From positions 186,001 to 250,000 of the forward strand of contig NZ_BMIM01000004.1 in NCBI RefSeq assembly GCF_014642275.1: a stretch of 64,000 nt of DNA, in the 5' to 3' direction. The notes under the pieces were generated by a model. The model ran no database searches. It was not told the DNA's origin and worked only from the letters and a program-made list of their open reading frames with translations. Positions 25,182-35,302 of the stretch are shown one piece after another; the first letter of the stretch is position 1; every line of letters starts with the position of its first letter. This stretch comes from Flavobacterium lutivivi (GTDB lineage: Bacteria; Bacteroidota; Bacteroidia; Flavobacteriales; Flavobacteriaceae). The translations under genes were made by a program, and so were the position numbers.

Positions 25182-26507
25182 ATGTTCAGAACTGATATAA
25201 ATTACAGAAAACAATGCCTAATAAAATTGCTTCATGCTATTGAAGAAAATGAAAATGAGATTGCAAACGCGTTGTATAAAGACTTCAAAAAATCAGAATT
25301 TGAAGCCTATCTTACAGAAACTTTTATTGTGATTTCTGAACTCAAACACATCATTAAAAATATTAATAAATGGGCAAAACCAAAAATGGTTTTGCCTTCT
25401 ATTTTGAATTTTCCTTCATTAGATTATGTCTATAAAGAACCTTATGGTAAGGTTCTAATTATTTCTCCGTGGAATTATCCTTTTCAGCTTGCAGTTTCAC
25501 CTGCAATTGCTGCGATTGCTGCTGGAAATTCGGTAACAATAAAACCTTCAGAACTAACGCCGAACACTTCAGCACTGATTGCAAAAATATTTTCTAACTT
25601 GTTTGAAAAAAGTCATGTAGAAGTCATACAAGGCGGAATAGAAACCTCTCAAGCTTTATTAGCAAAAAGATGGGATTATATTTTTTTCACAGGAAGTGTG
25701 AACGTGGGCAAAATAGTTGCAAAAGCCGCTGCCAATAATTTAACACCAGTAACGTTAGAATTAGGAGGCAAAAATCCATGCATAATTGACAAAAATTGTG
25801 ATTTAGATATTGCTGCAAAACGCTTAGTTTGGGGTAAGTTTGTTAATGCTGGACAAACTTGTATTGCTCCTGATTACTTGATTGTTGAAAAATCAATCAA
25901 AGAAAATTTAATTCAAAAATTAATTAACGAAATTGAAATTTCTTATTCTATTAATCAGCAACAATCGGCAGATTATCCCAGAATAATCAGCAAGAAAAAC
26001 TGGGAACGATTAGTTAATTTCACAAAACAACAAAATATAGTTTATGGAGGTAAACATGATGAAAATGAATTGTTTTTATCTCCTACATTAATTGATGAGC
26101 CAAGTCTAGAAAGTCCTGTAATGCATGAAGAAATCTTTGGGCCAATTCTTCCTATTCTAACCTACGAACACAAAAATGATATAGAACAGATTGTTCAAAA
26201 ATTTGAAAAACCGCTGGCCTTGTATGTCTTTTCTAATGACAAAAAGTTTTCAGAAGAACTTATCAGTAAATTCAGTTTTGGTGGCGGATGTGTTAACGAT
26301 ACGCTGATTCATTTTGCCAACAACAGGTTACCTTTTGGAGGTGTTGGTTTTAGTGGAATTGGAGCTTATCATGGTAAACTTAGTTTTGACATTTTTAGTC
26401 ATCAAAAAGCTATTGTAAAAAAAGCAACTTGGCTCGATATCAAGTTGAGATATGCTCCGTATAAAAATAAAATTGAAACAATAAAAAAATTCGTAAATTG
26501 GTTGTAA
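25182..26507 (+). CDS. Aldehyde dehydrogenase family protein (class 3-like, short form)
   Basis: 441 residues, short like class 3 / fatty aldehyde dehydrogenases, which lack the long N-terminal extension. Visible are SPWNYPF, the glutamate motif LELGGKNP, and the catalytic cysteine in FVNAGQTCIAP. It oxidises aldehydes with NAD(P)+; long-chain or aromatic aldehydes are most usual for this subgroup. No signal peptide; the C-terminus (KKATWLDIKLRYAPY ... FVNWL) is amphipathic and may touch the membrane, as in fatty aldehyde dehydrogenases. Its stop codon overlaps the promoter of the next gene. Confidence 0.92.
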   Translation: MFRTDINYRKQCLIKLLHAIEENENEIANALYKDFKKSEFEAYLTETFIVISELKHIIKNINKWAKPKMVLPSILNFPSLDYVYKEPYGKVLIISPWNYPFQLAVSPAIAAIAAGNSVTIKPSELTPNTSALIAKIFSNLFEKSHVEVIQGGIETSQALLAKRWDYIFFTGSVNVGKIVAKAAANNLTPVTLELGGKNPCIIDKNCDLDIAAKRLVWGKFVNAGQTCIAPDYLIVEKSIKENLIQKLINEIEISYSINQQQSADYPRIISKKNWERLVNFTKQQNIVYGGKHDENELFLSPTLIDEPSLESPVMHEEIFGPILPILTYEHKNDIEQIVQKFEKPLALYVFSNDKKFSEELISKFSFGGGCVNDTLIHFANNRLPFGGVGFSGIGAYHGKLSFDIFSHQKAIVKKATWLDIKLRYAPYKNKIETIKKFVNWL

Positions 26508-26531
26508 TTTTAACAAGGATTTATACATTTG
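26502..26531 (+). promoter_or_regulatory. Promoter of the hybrid histidine kinase
   Basis: TTG (26502-26504), 19 bases, then TACATTTG (26524-26531), an exact TAnnTTTG box. The -33 element overlaps the last codon of the aldehyde dehydrogenase gene. Confidence 0.7.
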
Positions 26532-26565
26532 GAAAACCCAAATTTTTATTTAAAACCTAATAATT

Positions 26566-29500
26566 TTGAGCGAATATTTTACTTTTTCAAATATTAACTT
26601 ACTAGTCATTATCACTTTGCTGATATTGCTTTACGCTTCTTTTTTCTTTACAAGCAAAACATTAACAAAATCATTGAATTTGAATAACTACAATGATTTT
26701 GAACCAAGGGAAAGGCAATACAGTTTTTTTCTATTGTTTTTCGGCATTTCAATTCCGCTCATAGAAGTAATTCTAAACTATTTTGACGTAAGAAATAAAA
26801 ATTACCTTTTTGTAAATGTTACTGTTGGGATAATTCTCATTAGCTTCTACAATTTGTGTACAAAAACAGTTTTTTTTCAAAAAAGAATTAATCAAGTTTT
26901 TGTTCTCTGCTATTTTAGCTATTTAACTTTTATTATATATAACGTTTATTTCAAAGAATTTGAACTAATATCATTTGTTAGCCTAATAGTTGCATTGTTC
27001 TTATCCTATTTTATTTTTAAAAATATTCTTCATTATTGGGTTTTTATCATAACCCTTTTTTTATTACTAGTTGCATCATACAATTATGAATTAATACCCA
27101 AAGCTAATACAATTGTACTGGTTTGTTCTTTAATATTAACCGTTGCAATTCACACTTCTCGCCATTTAGCATTAATTGAAAATAGAAATAAGTTCCTTTT
27201 TGCCAACATGGTTGTTAATAGCGGAAGTTCTATTATTTTAATTACAAATAAAAAAGGTGAAGTATCTTTTTGTAGTGAATCTATAACGGAAATTTTAGGT
27301 TATAAAGCTGACGAAGTACTTGGCATGGAGTATTGGAAACTTACTGAAGATCCAGAGTTTGTTGGTGAAGAATATCACAACACATATATAGATGATCGCT
27401 TATATGTTAGGAAATTAAAGTGTAAAAATGGTGATTATAAATATATTCAGTGGAAAGACAAAAAATTTTCTGAAGATGTAATCATTGGAATTGGACAAGA
27501 TATCACAGAAGAGATAAATATCAAAAATCACTACAGAGATCTCATAGAAACAGCAAAAGACTTGATTTATGAAATAGATGAAAACGGTAATGTTTTCTAT
27601 GTCAATGCTTTCACAATTAAAACGCTTGGATACTCAAAAGAAGAAATTTTCAGTAATTCATATGAAGTTTTCATAAGACCTGATTATTTAGATAGAGTTA
27701 AAGAATTCTATTTAGAAAAACCCGAAAAAACAACAGATTTCCAAGAATTTGTATTTCCTCTTGTAAAAAAAGACGGCGAAACAGTTTGGGTATCGCAAAA
27801 AGTAACTATTAAAAATAATGAAGCAGAAAACAAAATAAGTTATTATGCTTATGCGCGCGATATAACTCTTATAAAAAGCTTAGAAATAGAACACTTTGAA
27901 AGAGCTTCAAAAATCAGAATTCACAATCAAATCATTAAACAATTAACTTCTCGTAGTTACTCTAATGATGAGAATTTCAACACAATATTAAAAAACATTA
28001 TCCAAACAGTGGCTAACAATTGTAATATTGATAGAATAAGCTATTGGTCAAATATTGATGAAGGAATTAAATGTGAAAGCATCTATTATCTAAAATCTAA
28101 AAGATTTGAGAAAAACTTTGTTTTAAACAAAAATGATTACAATAAATATTTTGAAGGAATTGAAACCGGCTTACAAATAGTTGCGTCTAATGTGTATGAA
28201 AACAAAATACTAGAAGAACTCTGTTATGAATATTTTCCAAAAAACAATGTAAAATCGCTCTTAGATACACCTATATTTATTAATAACAAAGTAGTAGGAA
28301 TTCTTTGTTTTGAAATAATTGACAATCCAAAAGAATGGGACAATGAAGACATCAATTTTGCTCGCTCTATAGCTGATTTAATAGGGATTTCTATAGAAAC
28401 CCAAATGCGAATTGATGCAGAAAAAAAATTAGCATACAAAAGTGGTATTCAAGAAGAAATCATCAGGAATACTGAAAAATTCCTTTTCTCAAAAACAAAT
28501 AAAGAAATTCTAGAAGGTATAATTCTCACTATTGGAAATGTTACAAATGTTGACAAATTATCATTCTTCGAATATAACCCAGATAAAAAAATATATTCTC
28601 AACGCTATAGATGGACAGCTAGTGCAAAATCACTAACTCAGCCCAACCCTAATTTAACCAATGTTGATATAAATGTAATTCCTGATGTCACTGAAAAACT
28701 TCAGAAAAAAGAAATTTATTTCTCAATAGTCAGAAAAATAAAAAACGAAATCACAAAGGAATATCTCAACAATCTAAACACTAAATCAATATTATTTTTA
28801 CCAATATTCATAAAATCAGATTTTCATGGTTTTATCGTTTTTGACGACTCCACAAATGAAAGAGATTGGTCTAAAGATGAATTGAGTACACTCGAAACCC
28901 TTTCAAAAAATATTTCATTTGCGCTAGAAAGAAACCTCAACGAAACAATCATTCAAGAAAGTGAGGAAAAATTTAGGCTATTAGCAGATAATATACCAGG
29001 AGTTGTTTATCTATCTAATAATGATGAAAATTTCACAAAAATCTATCTCAACGAACAAATAGAAAAATTAACAGGATATGAAAAGTCAATTTTCCTAGAA
29101 GGAAAAATGAACTTTATAGACTTGGTTCATCCCGATGAGAAAAAGAAAATATTAGAAGAACAACACAACGCCATAAACGAAGGTAAACCATTTCACTTTA
29201 TCTATAGAATTATCAAGAAAGATAAATCGATTGCTTGGATAGAAGAATTTGGCGATGCTATTCACAAAGACGGAAAAATATCATCTATCGAAGGAATTTT
29301 TCTTGATGTCACCGAAAGAAAAAATGCCGAAAACGCAATAAAAGACAAAGAATACGCCGAGGCTGCAAACAAAGCAAAATCAGAGTTCTTAGCACACATG
29401 AGCCACGAAATCAGAACGCCATTAAATGGTATAATTGGTTTCACTCAGCTATTAATGAACACCAATCTTGAGAATATCCAGCAAAAATACATGTCAACCA

Positions 29501-30522
29501 TAAACGAGTCTGCCATATCGTTGATGGAAGTTATCAATAATATACTCGACTTTTCTAAACTTGAATCAGGAAAAATTGAATTATCTGTTGATAAAAATAA
29601 AGTTTATGATATTGCTAATCAAGTAATTGATTTGGTGCAATATGAAACCAATCAAAAGAACATTGACCTAATTCTCGACATTGATTCAAATGTTCCAAAA
29701 TATATTTGGGTAGATTACGTTCGATTAAAACAAGTTTTAATCAATCTTTTGAGTAATGCGGTAAAATTTACTGAAAAAGGAAAAATAATTTTCCGCATTA
29801 GTGTTGATGAATTTATTGGTGAAAATAACGTAAAAATCAAATTCTCAATAAAAGATACTGGCATTGGAATAAAACAAAAAAATAAGAATAAAATTTTCGA
29901 AGCTTTCGCTCAAGAAGATGCAACAACCAACAAGCGATTTGGCGGAACTGGACTTGGGCTTTCAATATCAAATCAGCTATTAGGACTAATGGATAGCAAG
30001 CTCGAACTCGAAAGTGAATTTGGAAAAGGAAGTGACTTTTATTTTAGCATTGTTGTTAAATATTCTGATATCGAAAAAGATAAAACATCACAAAATAAAA
30101 CACTTTCAGAAAAAAATAATGCTTATGAAATAGTTTCTCAAAAGGCGCTAAATATATTTGTCCTGGAAGACAACAAAATAAACATGTTATTAGCCAAAAC
30201 ACTAGTAAAACAATATTTACCAAATGCAAATCTATTCGAATTTGAAAACGGAAAATCGTTGATAGATACTATTGATGAAATAGAAACTCCCGATTTAATT
30301 TTGATGGATATTCAAATGCCTGAAATGAATGGCTACGAAACAACTGTTGAGCTCAAAAAGAAACCCGAATTCAGTAATATTCCAATTATTGCTCTAACTG
30401 CTGGCACAACTGATGGTGAAAAAGAAAAATGCCTAGAAACCGGTATGAATGATTACATTTCAAAACCAATAGACAAAGAGCAACTCAAAAATGTTCTGAA
30501 CAAATGGATAAATTTGGTCTAA
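26566..30522 (+). CDS. Multi-sensor hybrid histidine kinase
   Basis: 1318 residues, TTG start 35 bases after a strong promoter. Order: seven or so membrane helices (~10-200), PAS 1 (~212-315, ending GIGQDITE), PAS 2 (~320-435, ending YARDIT), GAF-like 1 (~450-615), GAF-like 2 (~635-800), PAS 3 (~805-925, ending LDVTERKNAE), HisKA with phospho-acceptor His947 (SHEIRTPLNG), HATPase with DTGIGI and FGGTGLGLSI, and a receiver domain with Asp1248 (LMDIQMPEMNGYE). No HPt or DNA-binding domain is fused, so phosphate must move on to an unknown partner. Nothing nearby hints at the signal. Confidence 0.93.
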   Translation: MSEYFTFSNINLLVIITLLILLYASFFFTSKTLTKSLNLNNYNDFEPRERQYSFFLLFFGISIPLIEVILNYFDVRNKNYLFVNVTVGIILISFYNLCTKTVFFQKRINQVFVLCYFSYLTFIIYNVYFKEFELISFVSLIVALFLSYFIFKNILHYWVFIITLFLLLVASYNYELIPKANTIVLVCSLILTVAIHTSRHLALIENRNKFLFANMVVNSGSSIILITNKKGEVSFCSESITEILGYKADEVLGMEYWKLTEDPEFVGEEYHNTYIDDRLYVRKLKCKNGDYKYIQWKDKKFSEDVIIGIGQDITEEINIKNHYRDLIETAKDLIYEIDENGNVFYVNAFTIKTLGYSKEEIFSNSYEVFIRPDYLDRVKEFYLEKPEKTTDFQEFVFPLVKKDGETVWVSQKVTIKNNEAENKISYYAYARDITLIKSLEIEHFERASKIRIHNQIIKQLTSRSYSNDENFNTILKNIIQTVANNCNIDRISYWSNIDEGIKCESIYYLKSKRFEKNFVLNKNDYNKYFEGIETGLQIVASNVYENKILEELCYEYFPKNNVKSLLDTPIFINNKVVGILCFEIIDNPKEWDNEDINFARSIADLIGISIETQMRIDAEKKLAYKSGIQEEIIRNTEKFLFSKTNKEILEGIILTIGNVTNVDKLSFFEYNPDKKIYSQRYRWTASAKSLTQPNPNLTNVDINVIPDVTEKLQKKEIYFSIVRKIKNEITKEYLNNLNTKSILFLPIFIKSDFHGFIVFDDSTNERDWSKDELSTLETLSKNISFALERNLNETIIQESEEKFRLLADNIPGVVYLSNNDENFTKIYLNEQIEKLTGYEKSIFLEGKMNFIDLVHPDEKKKILEEQHNAINEGKPFHFIYRIIKKDKSIAWIEEFGDAIHKDGKISSIEGIFLDVTERKNAENAIKDKEYAEAANKAKSEFLAHMSHEIRTPLNGIIGFTQLLMNTNLENIQQKYMSTINESAISLMEVINNILDFSKLESGKIELSVDKNKVYDIANQVIDLVQYETNQKNIDLILDIDSNVPKYIWVDYVRLKQVLINLLSNAVKFTEKGKIIFRISVDEFIGENNVKIKFSIKDTGIGIKQKNKNKIFEAFAQEDATTNKRFGGTGLGLSISNQLLGLMDSKLELESEFGKGSDFYFSIVVKYSDIEKDKTSQNKTLSEKNNAYEIVSQKALNIFVLEDNKINMLLAKTLVKQYLPNANLFEFENGKSLIDTIDEIETPDLILMDIQMPEMNGYETTVELKKKPEFSNIPIIALTAGTTDGEKEKCLETGMNDYISKPIDKEQLKNVLNKWINLV

Positions 30523-30562
30523 TCTTTGTTAAATTTACAATAACAATAAAATATTATTAATA

Positions 30563-31426
30563 ATGAAATGGGATAAAAAAGACAGTGGAAACTTTGAAGA
30601 TAGACGTGGAATTTCTGGTGGTGGAAAAGCATTAATTGGTGGTGGCGCAATAGGTATCATCATTTTATTGCTCAACATGTTTGGTGGTGAAACTGGTCAA
30701 ACAATAGGCAACATACTTCAACAAACGCAAGGAAATCAAACTCAAACAGAAACAGAAGGAACAAAAACTCGTGAACTTTCTGAAGAAGAAAAACAACTTG
30801 GCGATTTTGCAGAAGCATGTTTTGTTTACAATAATGAAACTTGGCAAAAAATATTTTCTGAAAACGGAATGCAATATGAAGAACCAGGAATGGTACTTTT
30901 TGATGATGGTGTAAACACCGCTTGCGGAAGTGCAACATCAGCTGCTGGACCTTTTTATTGTCCTGGAGATAGAAAAGTTTACATGGACTTGCGTTTTTTT
31001 GAAGAGCTAAAAAGTCGTTTTGGTGCCGAAGGTGGTGATTTTGCCATTGCTTATGTGATAGCTCATGAAATGGGACATCATTTGCAAACATTACTCGGAA
31101 CATCTTCTAAAGTCCGTCAGTTACAACAAGGAAAAAGCGAAGCAGACGCCAATAAACTCTCTGTTTGTCAAGAACTTCAAGCCGATTTCTATGCAGGAGT
31201 TTGGGCACATTATAACAAGAATTTGCTAGAAGCAGGAGATATCGAAGAAGCATTGAGCGCTGCAAATGCAGTTGGTGATGATGCTATACAAAGCAAAATG
31301 CAAGGACACGTAGTTCCTGATAGTTTCACACATGGAACATCTGAACAACGCATGGAATGGTTTATGAAAGGATATAAAACAGGTGATATCAAGCAAGGTG
31401 ATACTTTTTCAGCACTTTTGGATTAA
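30563..31426 (+). CDS. YpfJ / KPN_02809-type neutral zinc metallopeptidase
   Basis: 287 residues. The N-terminal MKWDKKDSGNFEDRRG and one membrane helix (GGGAIGIIILLLNMFGG, ~28-45) are typical of this family, as are YCPGDRKVYMDL and the zinc site H168-E-M-G-H172 (AHEMGHHLQTLLG). The later ELQADFYAGVWAHY provides the third ligand. It is probably anchored in the inner membrane facing the periplasm. Substrates are unknown. Length is normal. A strong terminator lies ~95 bases downstream. Confidence 0.94.
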   Translation: MKWDKKDSGNFEDRRGISGGGKALIGGGAIGIIILLLNMFGGETGQTIGNILQQTQGNQTQTETEGTKTRELSEEEKQLGDFAEACFVYNNETWQKIFSENGMQYEEPGMVLFDDGVNTACGSATSAAGPFYCPGDRKVYMDLRFFEELKSRFGAEGGDFAIAYVIAHEMGHHLQTLLGTSSKVRQLQQGKSEADANKLSVCQELQADFYAGVWAHYNKNLLEAGDIEEALSAANAVGDDAIQSKMQGHVVPDSFTHGTSEQRMEWFMKGYKTGDIKQGDTFSALLD

Positions 31427-31520
31427 AAATTCTCAAAATATTTAGTCAAAATTTATAATTCAAAAATTAAAAATAAGATTTATTACATAAATCATAAATC
31501 GTATTTAAAACCCTAATTTT

Positions 31521-31560
31521 AAAGGTAATTTCAAGTCAAATTGAGATTACCTTTTTTAAT
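31521..31560 (+). terminator. Terminator of the YpfJ-type gene
   Basis: AAAGGTAATTTCAA (31521-31534) pairs with TTGAGATTACCTTT (31541-31554), 13 of 14 with one G-T, 6-base loop, then a T-run. The TAATTTTG at 31557-31564 overlaps the T-run and may be the -7 box of the next gene. Confidence 0.8.
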
Positions 31561-31584
31561 TTTGTTCTTCAAAAAAAATTGAAA

Positions 31585-32940
31585 ATGAAAGTTGGCATCG
31601 ATAGCATATCTTTTGATATTCCAAAGATTTATCTACCTATAACAACATTGGCGGAAAACCGAAACATAGAAGCCGATAAACTAATGAAAGGTTTAGGTTT
31701 ACACAAAATGAGTTTCCTCGATGTGCATCAAGATGTGGTTACTCTAGCATCAAATGCCACACTGAAACTAATGCAACAAGAAAATCTTGAACCAAAGGAA
31801 ATCAGTAGAATTTATGTTGGTACAGAAAGCGGTGTTGATAGTTCTAAACCAGTTGGTTCCTATGTTTTGTCAAATTTGGAGCAAATATTTGGAGCAAGAA
31901 GTTTTAAAAATTGTGATGTAGTCGATTTGACATTTGCCTGTATAGGTGCAGTTGATGCATTGCAAAACTGTTTGGATTACATTCGTCTAAATCCTGAAAA
32001 GAAAGCGATTGTGGTTGCTACTGATAATGCCAAATATGATTTGAATTCAACTGGCGAATATACACAAGGCGCTGGCTCAATTGCCATGTTAATCACTGCT
32101 AATCCTAGAGTTTTAAGTTTTTCCAAAGAAGTTGGCGTTGCAACCGAAGGTGTTTTTGATTTTTTTAAACCTAGAAGAAATTTTACTAAAGAAGATATTC
32201 TTCAATCTGATGATAATCCAAGTTGGAATGATGTTTTGGAAAATGAAATTAATATCTACAAAGAACAACCTGTTTTTGATGGTCAATATTCCAATCAATG
32301 TTACATCAGTAGAATTACTGAAGCTTATGAACATTATAAATCAGAAAGTCATCAAAAAGGAAAACTTTATGAAAAATGGTCAGCAATATTGATGCATCTA
32401 CCCTATTGTTTTCAAGGAAGAAGAACCTTTATTGAAATTTTTGCCAATGAAAATCCTGAATTGCTAGAAAATCAATTAGGTGAAAACAACAAAGAAAAAA
32501 TCAAAGCCTTAGCCAAAAGCTCAGAATATTTAGATATAGTCAATCAATATATTTTTCCATCTGAAATAGCTTCGGGACAAATTGGAAATATTTATACTGG
32601 TTCAATTTTCCTTGGCTTACTTTCTACTCTTTGTTATCATTTTAAAAACGAAACTAATATTACCAATACAACTTTTGGATTTATCGCTTATGGAAGTGGT
32701 TCAAAAGCTAAAGTTTTTGAAGCCGTTGTAGAAGAAAATTGGAAATCAGTTATTGAAAATGTAACTCTTTTTGAAACCATAGAACAAGCAATACCTATTA
32801 ATTTTTTTACTTATGAAAAATTACATAAAAAGGAATTGAAACAATCTGTGATTACAGCAAAAAATGAATTTTATTTGGAGAAAATAGAAAAAGGGAATCC
32901 AGTTTTGGTTGGCGCAAGGTTTTATAGTTTTCAGCAATAG
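31585..32940 (+). CDS. mvaS: Hydroxymethylglutaryl-CoA synthase
   Basis: 451 residues from the ATG at 31585 (a TTG two codons earlier is in frame). The enzyme condenses acetyl-CoA with acetoacetyl-CoA to HMG-CoA at the entry to the mevalonate route for isoprenoids. Typical parts are MKVGIDSISFDIPKIYLP, GTESGVDSSKPVGSYV and the catalytic Cys119 in TFACIGAVDAL. YGSGSKAKVFEA near the C-terminus is the usual thiolase-like closing block. Flavobacteria use the mevalonate pathway, so this is a housekeeping gene. The other pathway genes are not in the window. Confidence 0.95.
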   Translation: MKVGIDSISFDIPKIYLPITTLAENRNIEADKLMKGLGLHKMSFLDVHQDVVTLASNATLKLMQQENLEPKEISRIYVGTESGVDSSKPVGSYVLSNLEQIFGARSFKNCDVVDLTFACIGAVDALQNCLDYIRLNPEKKAIVVATDNAKYDLNSTGEYTQGAGSIAMLITANPRVLSFSKEVGVATEGVFDFFKPRRNFTKEDILQSDDNPSWNDVLENEINIYKEQPVFDGQYSNQCYISRITEAYEHYKSESHQKGKLYEKWSAILMHLPYCFQGRRTFIEIFANENPELLENQLGENNKEKIKALAKSSEYLDIVNQYIFPSEIASGQIGNIYTGSIFLGLLSTLCYHFKNETNITNTTFGFIAYGSGSKAKVFEAVVEENWKSVIENVTLFETIEQAIPINFFTYEKLHKKELKQSVITAKNEFYLEKIEKGNPVLVGARFYSFQQ

Positions 32941-32988
32941 AAATCAGTTGTCCGTTTGAAAACTGTAAACTGTGACTGTAAACTGAAC
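32941..32988. repeat. CAGTTT/AAACTG repeat between convergent genes
   Basis: AAATCAGTTGTCCGTTTG and several AAACTGTAAACTG words form a degenerate inverted/tandem repeat in the gap between mvaS and the YifB gene. Related to 1863 and 23050. Confidence 0.5.
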
Positions 32989-34523
32989 TAACCCAACCAA
33001 CCATCACGATCCAAACTTCTATATTGTATAGCTTCAGCAATGTGGTTAGAATTAACTCTTTCGCTTTCTTCCAAATCGGCAATTGTTCTAGATACTTTCA
33101 AAATTCTATCATAAGCACGAGCAGAAAGATTTAATCGTTCCATTGCGGTTTTCAACAATTGCAACGATGTTGCATCGAGTGCACAATATTCTCTAATCTG
33201 TTTAGTTCCCATCTGGGCATTGTAATGAATGCCATCAAAATTTTCAAAACGCTTTGACTGAATTTCTCTTGCTTTGGTAACACGTTTGCGTATTTCTACA
33301 CTACTTTCTGCTGGACGAGTTTCAGTTAATTTTTCAAAAGGAACTGGTGTAACTTCAATATGAATATCAATTCTATCCAACAATGGTCCCGAAATTTTAC
33401 TCAAATAGCGTTGCATTTCGGCAGGCGATGTTTGCACTGGCGCATCTGGATCATTAAAATAACCTCCAGGACTTGGGTTCATGCTAGCAACCAACATAAA
33501 CGATGACGGGTAAGTTATAGTAAATTTTGCTCTGGAAATAGTCACTTCCCTATCTTCCAATGGTTGGCGCATTACTTCGAGAACTTCGCGTTTAAATTCG
33601 GGCAATTCATCAAGAAATAAAACACCATTGTGTGCTAATGATATTTCCCCAGGTTGAGGATAACTTCCGCCACCAACAAGCGAAACCGAACTCGCTGTAT
33701 GATGTGGCGATCGAAATGGTCGTTGGTTCATCAATCCAGCATCTTTGATTTTTCCCGCTACACTATGAATTTTAGTGGTTTCGAGTGCTTCTTTTAGAGT
33801 CATTGGTGGTAAAATACTAGGTAATCTTTTGGCTAACATGGTTTTTCCTGCTCCAGGTGGACCAATAAGAATGATATTGTGACCGCCAGCTGCGGCAATT
33901 TCCATGCATCGTTTAATGCTTTCTTGCCCTTTAACATCGGCAAAATCAAACTCAGGGAAATCGAGTGTTTTATAAAATTCTTCTCGAGTATTAATAACAG
34001 TTGGCTCAAGCGTTCCTTTTCCTTCAAAAAAATCAATAACCTGTAAAACATTTTCTACGCCATAAACATCCAATCCAGCTACGATTGCAGCTTCTTTTAC
34101 ATTTTGAATAGGCAGAAAAAAGCCTTTGAAACCTTCTTCTTTGGCTTTAATAGCAATAGACAATGCGCCTTTTATCGGTTGTAAACTTCCATCGAGCGAT
34201 AGTTCGCCCATGATTAAATATTTATCAACCTCATCGGCTTTTATTTGTCCAGAAGCGGCAAGAATTCCAATAGCAAGCGTTAAATCATAGGCTGAACCTT
34301 CTTTGCGCAAATCGGCTGGCGCCATATTTATCGTAATCTTTTTTCCAGGAAGTGAATAACCGTTATTCTTTAATGCTGCTGCAATTCGATAACTACTTTC
34401 TTTAATAGCATTATCGGGTAAACCCACAAGGTGATAACCTATCCCTTTATCAATATTTACTTCCACAGTTATTGTGGTTGCTTCAACACCAAAAACAGCA
34501 CTTCCAAAGACTTTTACGAGCAT
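32988..34523 (-). CDS. YifB/ComM-family Mg-chelatase-like AAA+ ATPase
   Basis: 511 residues. An N-terminal ChlI-like/Lon-like domain (~20-145, [20 protein letters not shown]) is followed by an AAA+ Mg-chelatase domain (~190-400) with [15 protein letters not shown] and [19 protein letters not shown] and a C-terminal lid (~410-505). In Vibrio and Haemophilus ComM is a branch-migration helicase that helps integrate DNA during transformation; the homologue here probably has a recombination role. No competence genes are near. The gene stands alone, with a 302-bp gap before the divergent membrane protein gene. Confidence 0.93.
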   Translation of the reverse strand: MLVKVFGSAVFGVEATTITVEVNIDKGIGYHLVGLPDNAIKESSYRIAAALKNNGYSLPGKKITINMAPADLRKEGSAYDLTLAIGILAASGQIKADEVDKYLIMGELSLDGSLQPIKGALSIAIKAKEEGFKGFFLPIQNVKEAAIVAGLDVYGVENVLQVIDFFEGKGTLEPTVINTREEFYKTLDFPEFDFADVKGQESIKRCMEIAAAGGHNIILIGPPGAGKTMLAKRLPSILPPMTLKEALETTKIHSVAGKIKDAGLMNQRPFRSPHHTASSVSLVGGGSYPQPGEISLAHNGVLFLDELPEFKREVLEVMRQPLEDREVTISRAKFTITYPSSFMLVASMNPSPGGYFNDPDAPVQTSPAEMQRYLSKISGPLLDRIDIHIEVTPVPFEKLTETRPAESSVEIRKRVTKAREIQSKRFENFDGIHYNAQMGTKQIREYCALDATSLQLLKTAMERLNLSARAYDRILKVSRTIADLEESERVNSNHIAEAIQYRSLDRDGWLG

Positions 34524-34825
34524 ATAGTTATTTTATAAAATTCAAATATAAGAAATTACACGATTTCAATAAGCAATATGAAGTTTTAAAAATAACGTCA
34601 GTTGAAGTATTTTTTGAAGAAAAAATGTATCGATAACAACAAACAAAAACTTCCAGATACATTTTCGATTTAACAATCGAAAAATATTCGGAATGACGAA
34701 AAAATATATTATTAATTTACTTTTAGACCAATTTATGTAAAATAAAATAAACTTTTTGTAAATTTTATTTGTCTATTTGTAAAACAAACTATACATTCGT
34801 AGTATAATTTAATAGCACATTAAAA
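34524..34825. other. 302-bp intergenic region with two inverted repeats
   Basis: Very AT-rich, no reading frame of note. AAAATGTATC (34622-34631) and GATACATTTT (34656-34665) form a 10-bp inverted repeat with a 24-base loop, and TTTCGATT / AATCGAAA (34662-34682) forms a tight 8-bp hairpin right behind it. Promoters for the divergent genes on both sides must lie here; the second hairpin lacks a clear T-run. Confidence 0.6.
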
Positions 34826-35302
34826 ATGAAAACAAAATTTTTATTCCCAAACAAATTTAAAACACTAGGTTGGTTACTGTTTATACCTAGTATAATCATT
34901 ACAGTGATTATCAGCTTGTTCAATATTAACACTGACGACTACCTTAATGTAACAGTTTTTGCAATTTTGAGTGATTTTCCTTTATCAAAACCTGAACATT
35001 TTCTTTTTATAAAGAACAGTATCGTTGATGAATTACTGCTTATTGGTTTAGTATGCGGTGGAATTCTAGTAGGCTTTTCAAAATTGAAAATAGAAGATGA
35101 GTTTACTACCAAAATAAGATACGAAAGTTTAGTTTGGGCAATTTATCTAAACTATGCATTAATATTGTTATTTACTATTTTTGTCTATGGTATGGGATAT
35201 ATGCAAGTGCTTATACATAATGTGTTTACGACGCTTTTGTTCTTTATACTTCGATTTCACTACATGATATACAAACAAAATAAATCATTGCAAGATGACT
35301 AA
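34826..35302 (+). CDS. Small four-helix membrane protein (partner of XRE regulator)
   Basis: 158 residues with four hydrophobic segments at ~12-30, ~62-85, ~100-120 and ~122-143. It is not clearly in a named family; membrane proteins of this size directly upstream of a 66-residue XRE regulator are a common Bacteroidota pair, comparable to DUF2975-type modules. No signal peptide. The last 8 bases overlap the start of the regulator, so translation is probably coupled. The membrane protein may be the regulator's target or sensor. Confidence 0.75.
   Translation: MKTKFLFPNKFKTLGWLLFIPSIIITVIISLFNINTDDYLNVTVFAILSDFPLSKPEHFLFIKNSIVDELLLIGLVCGGILVGFSKLKIEDEFTTKIRYESLVWAIYLNYALILLFTIFVYGMGYMQVLIHNVFTTLLFFILRFHYMIYKQNKSLQDD

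Noticed and set aside
30672-31103. 143-codon minus-strand frame inside the YpfJ-type gene
   Set aside because: Composition (Phe, Leu, His, Gln rich) is that of antisense DNA; the sense gene has the full zinc site.
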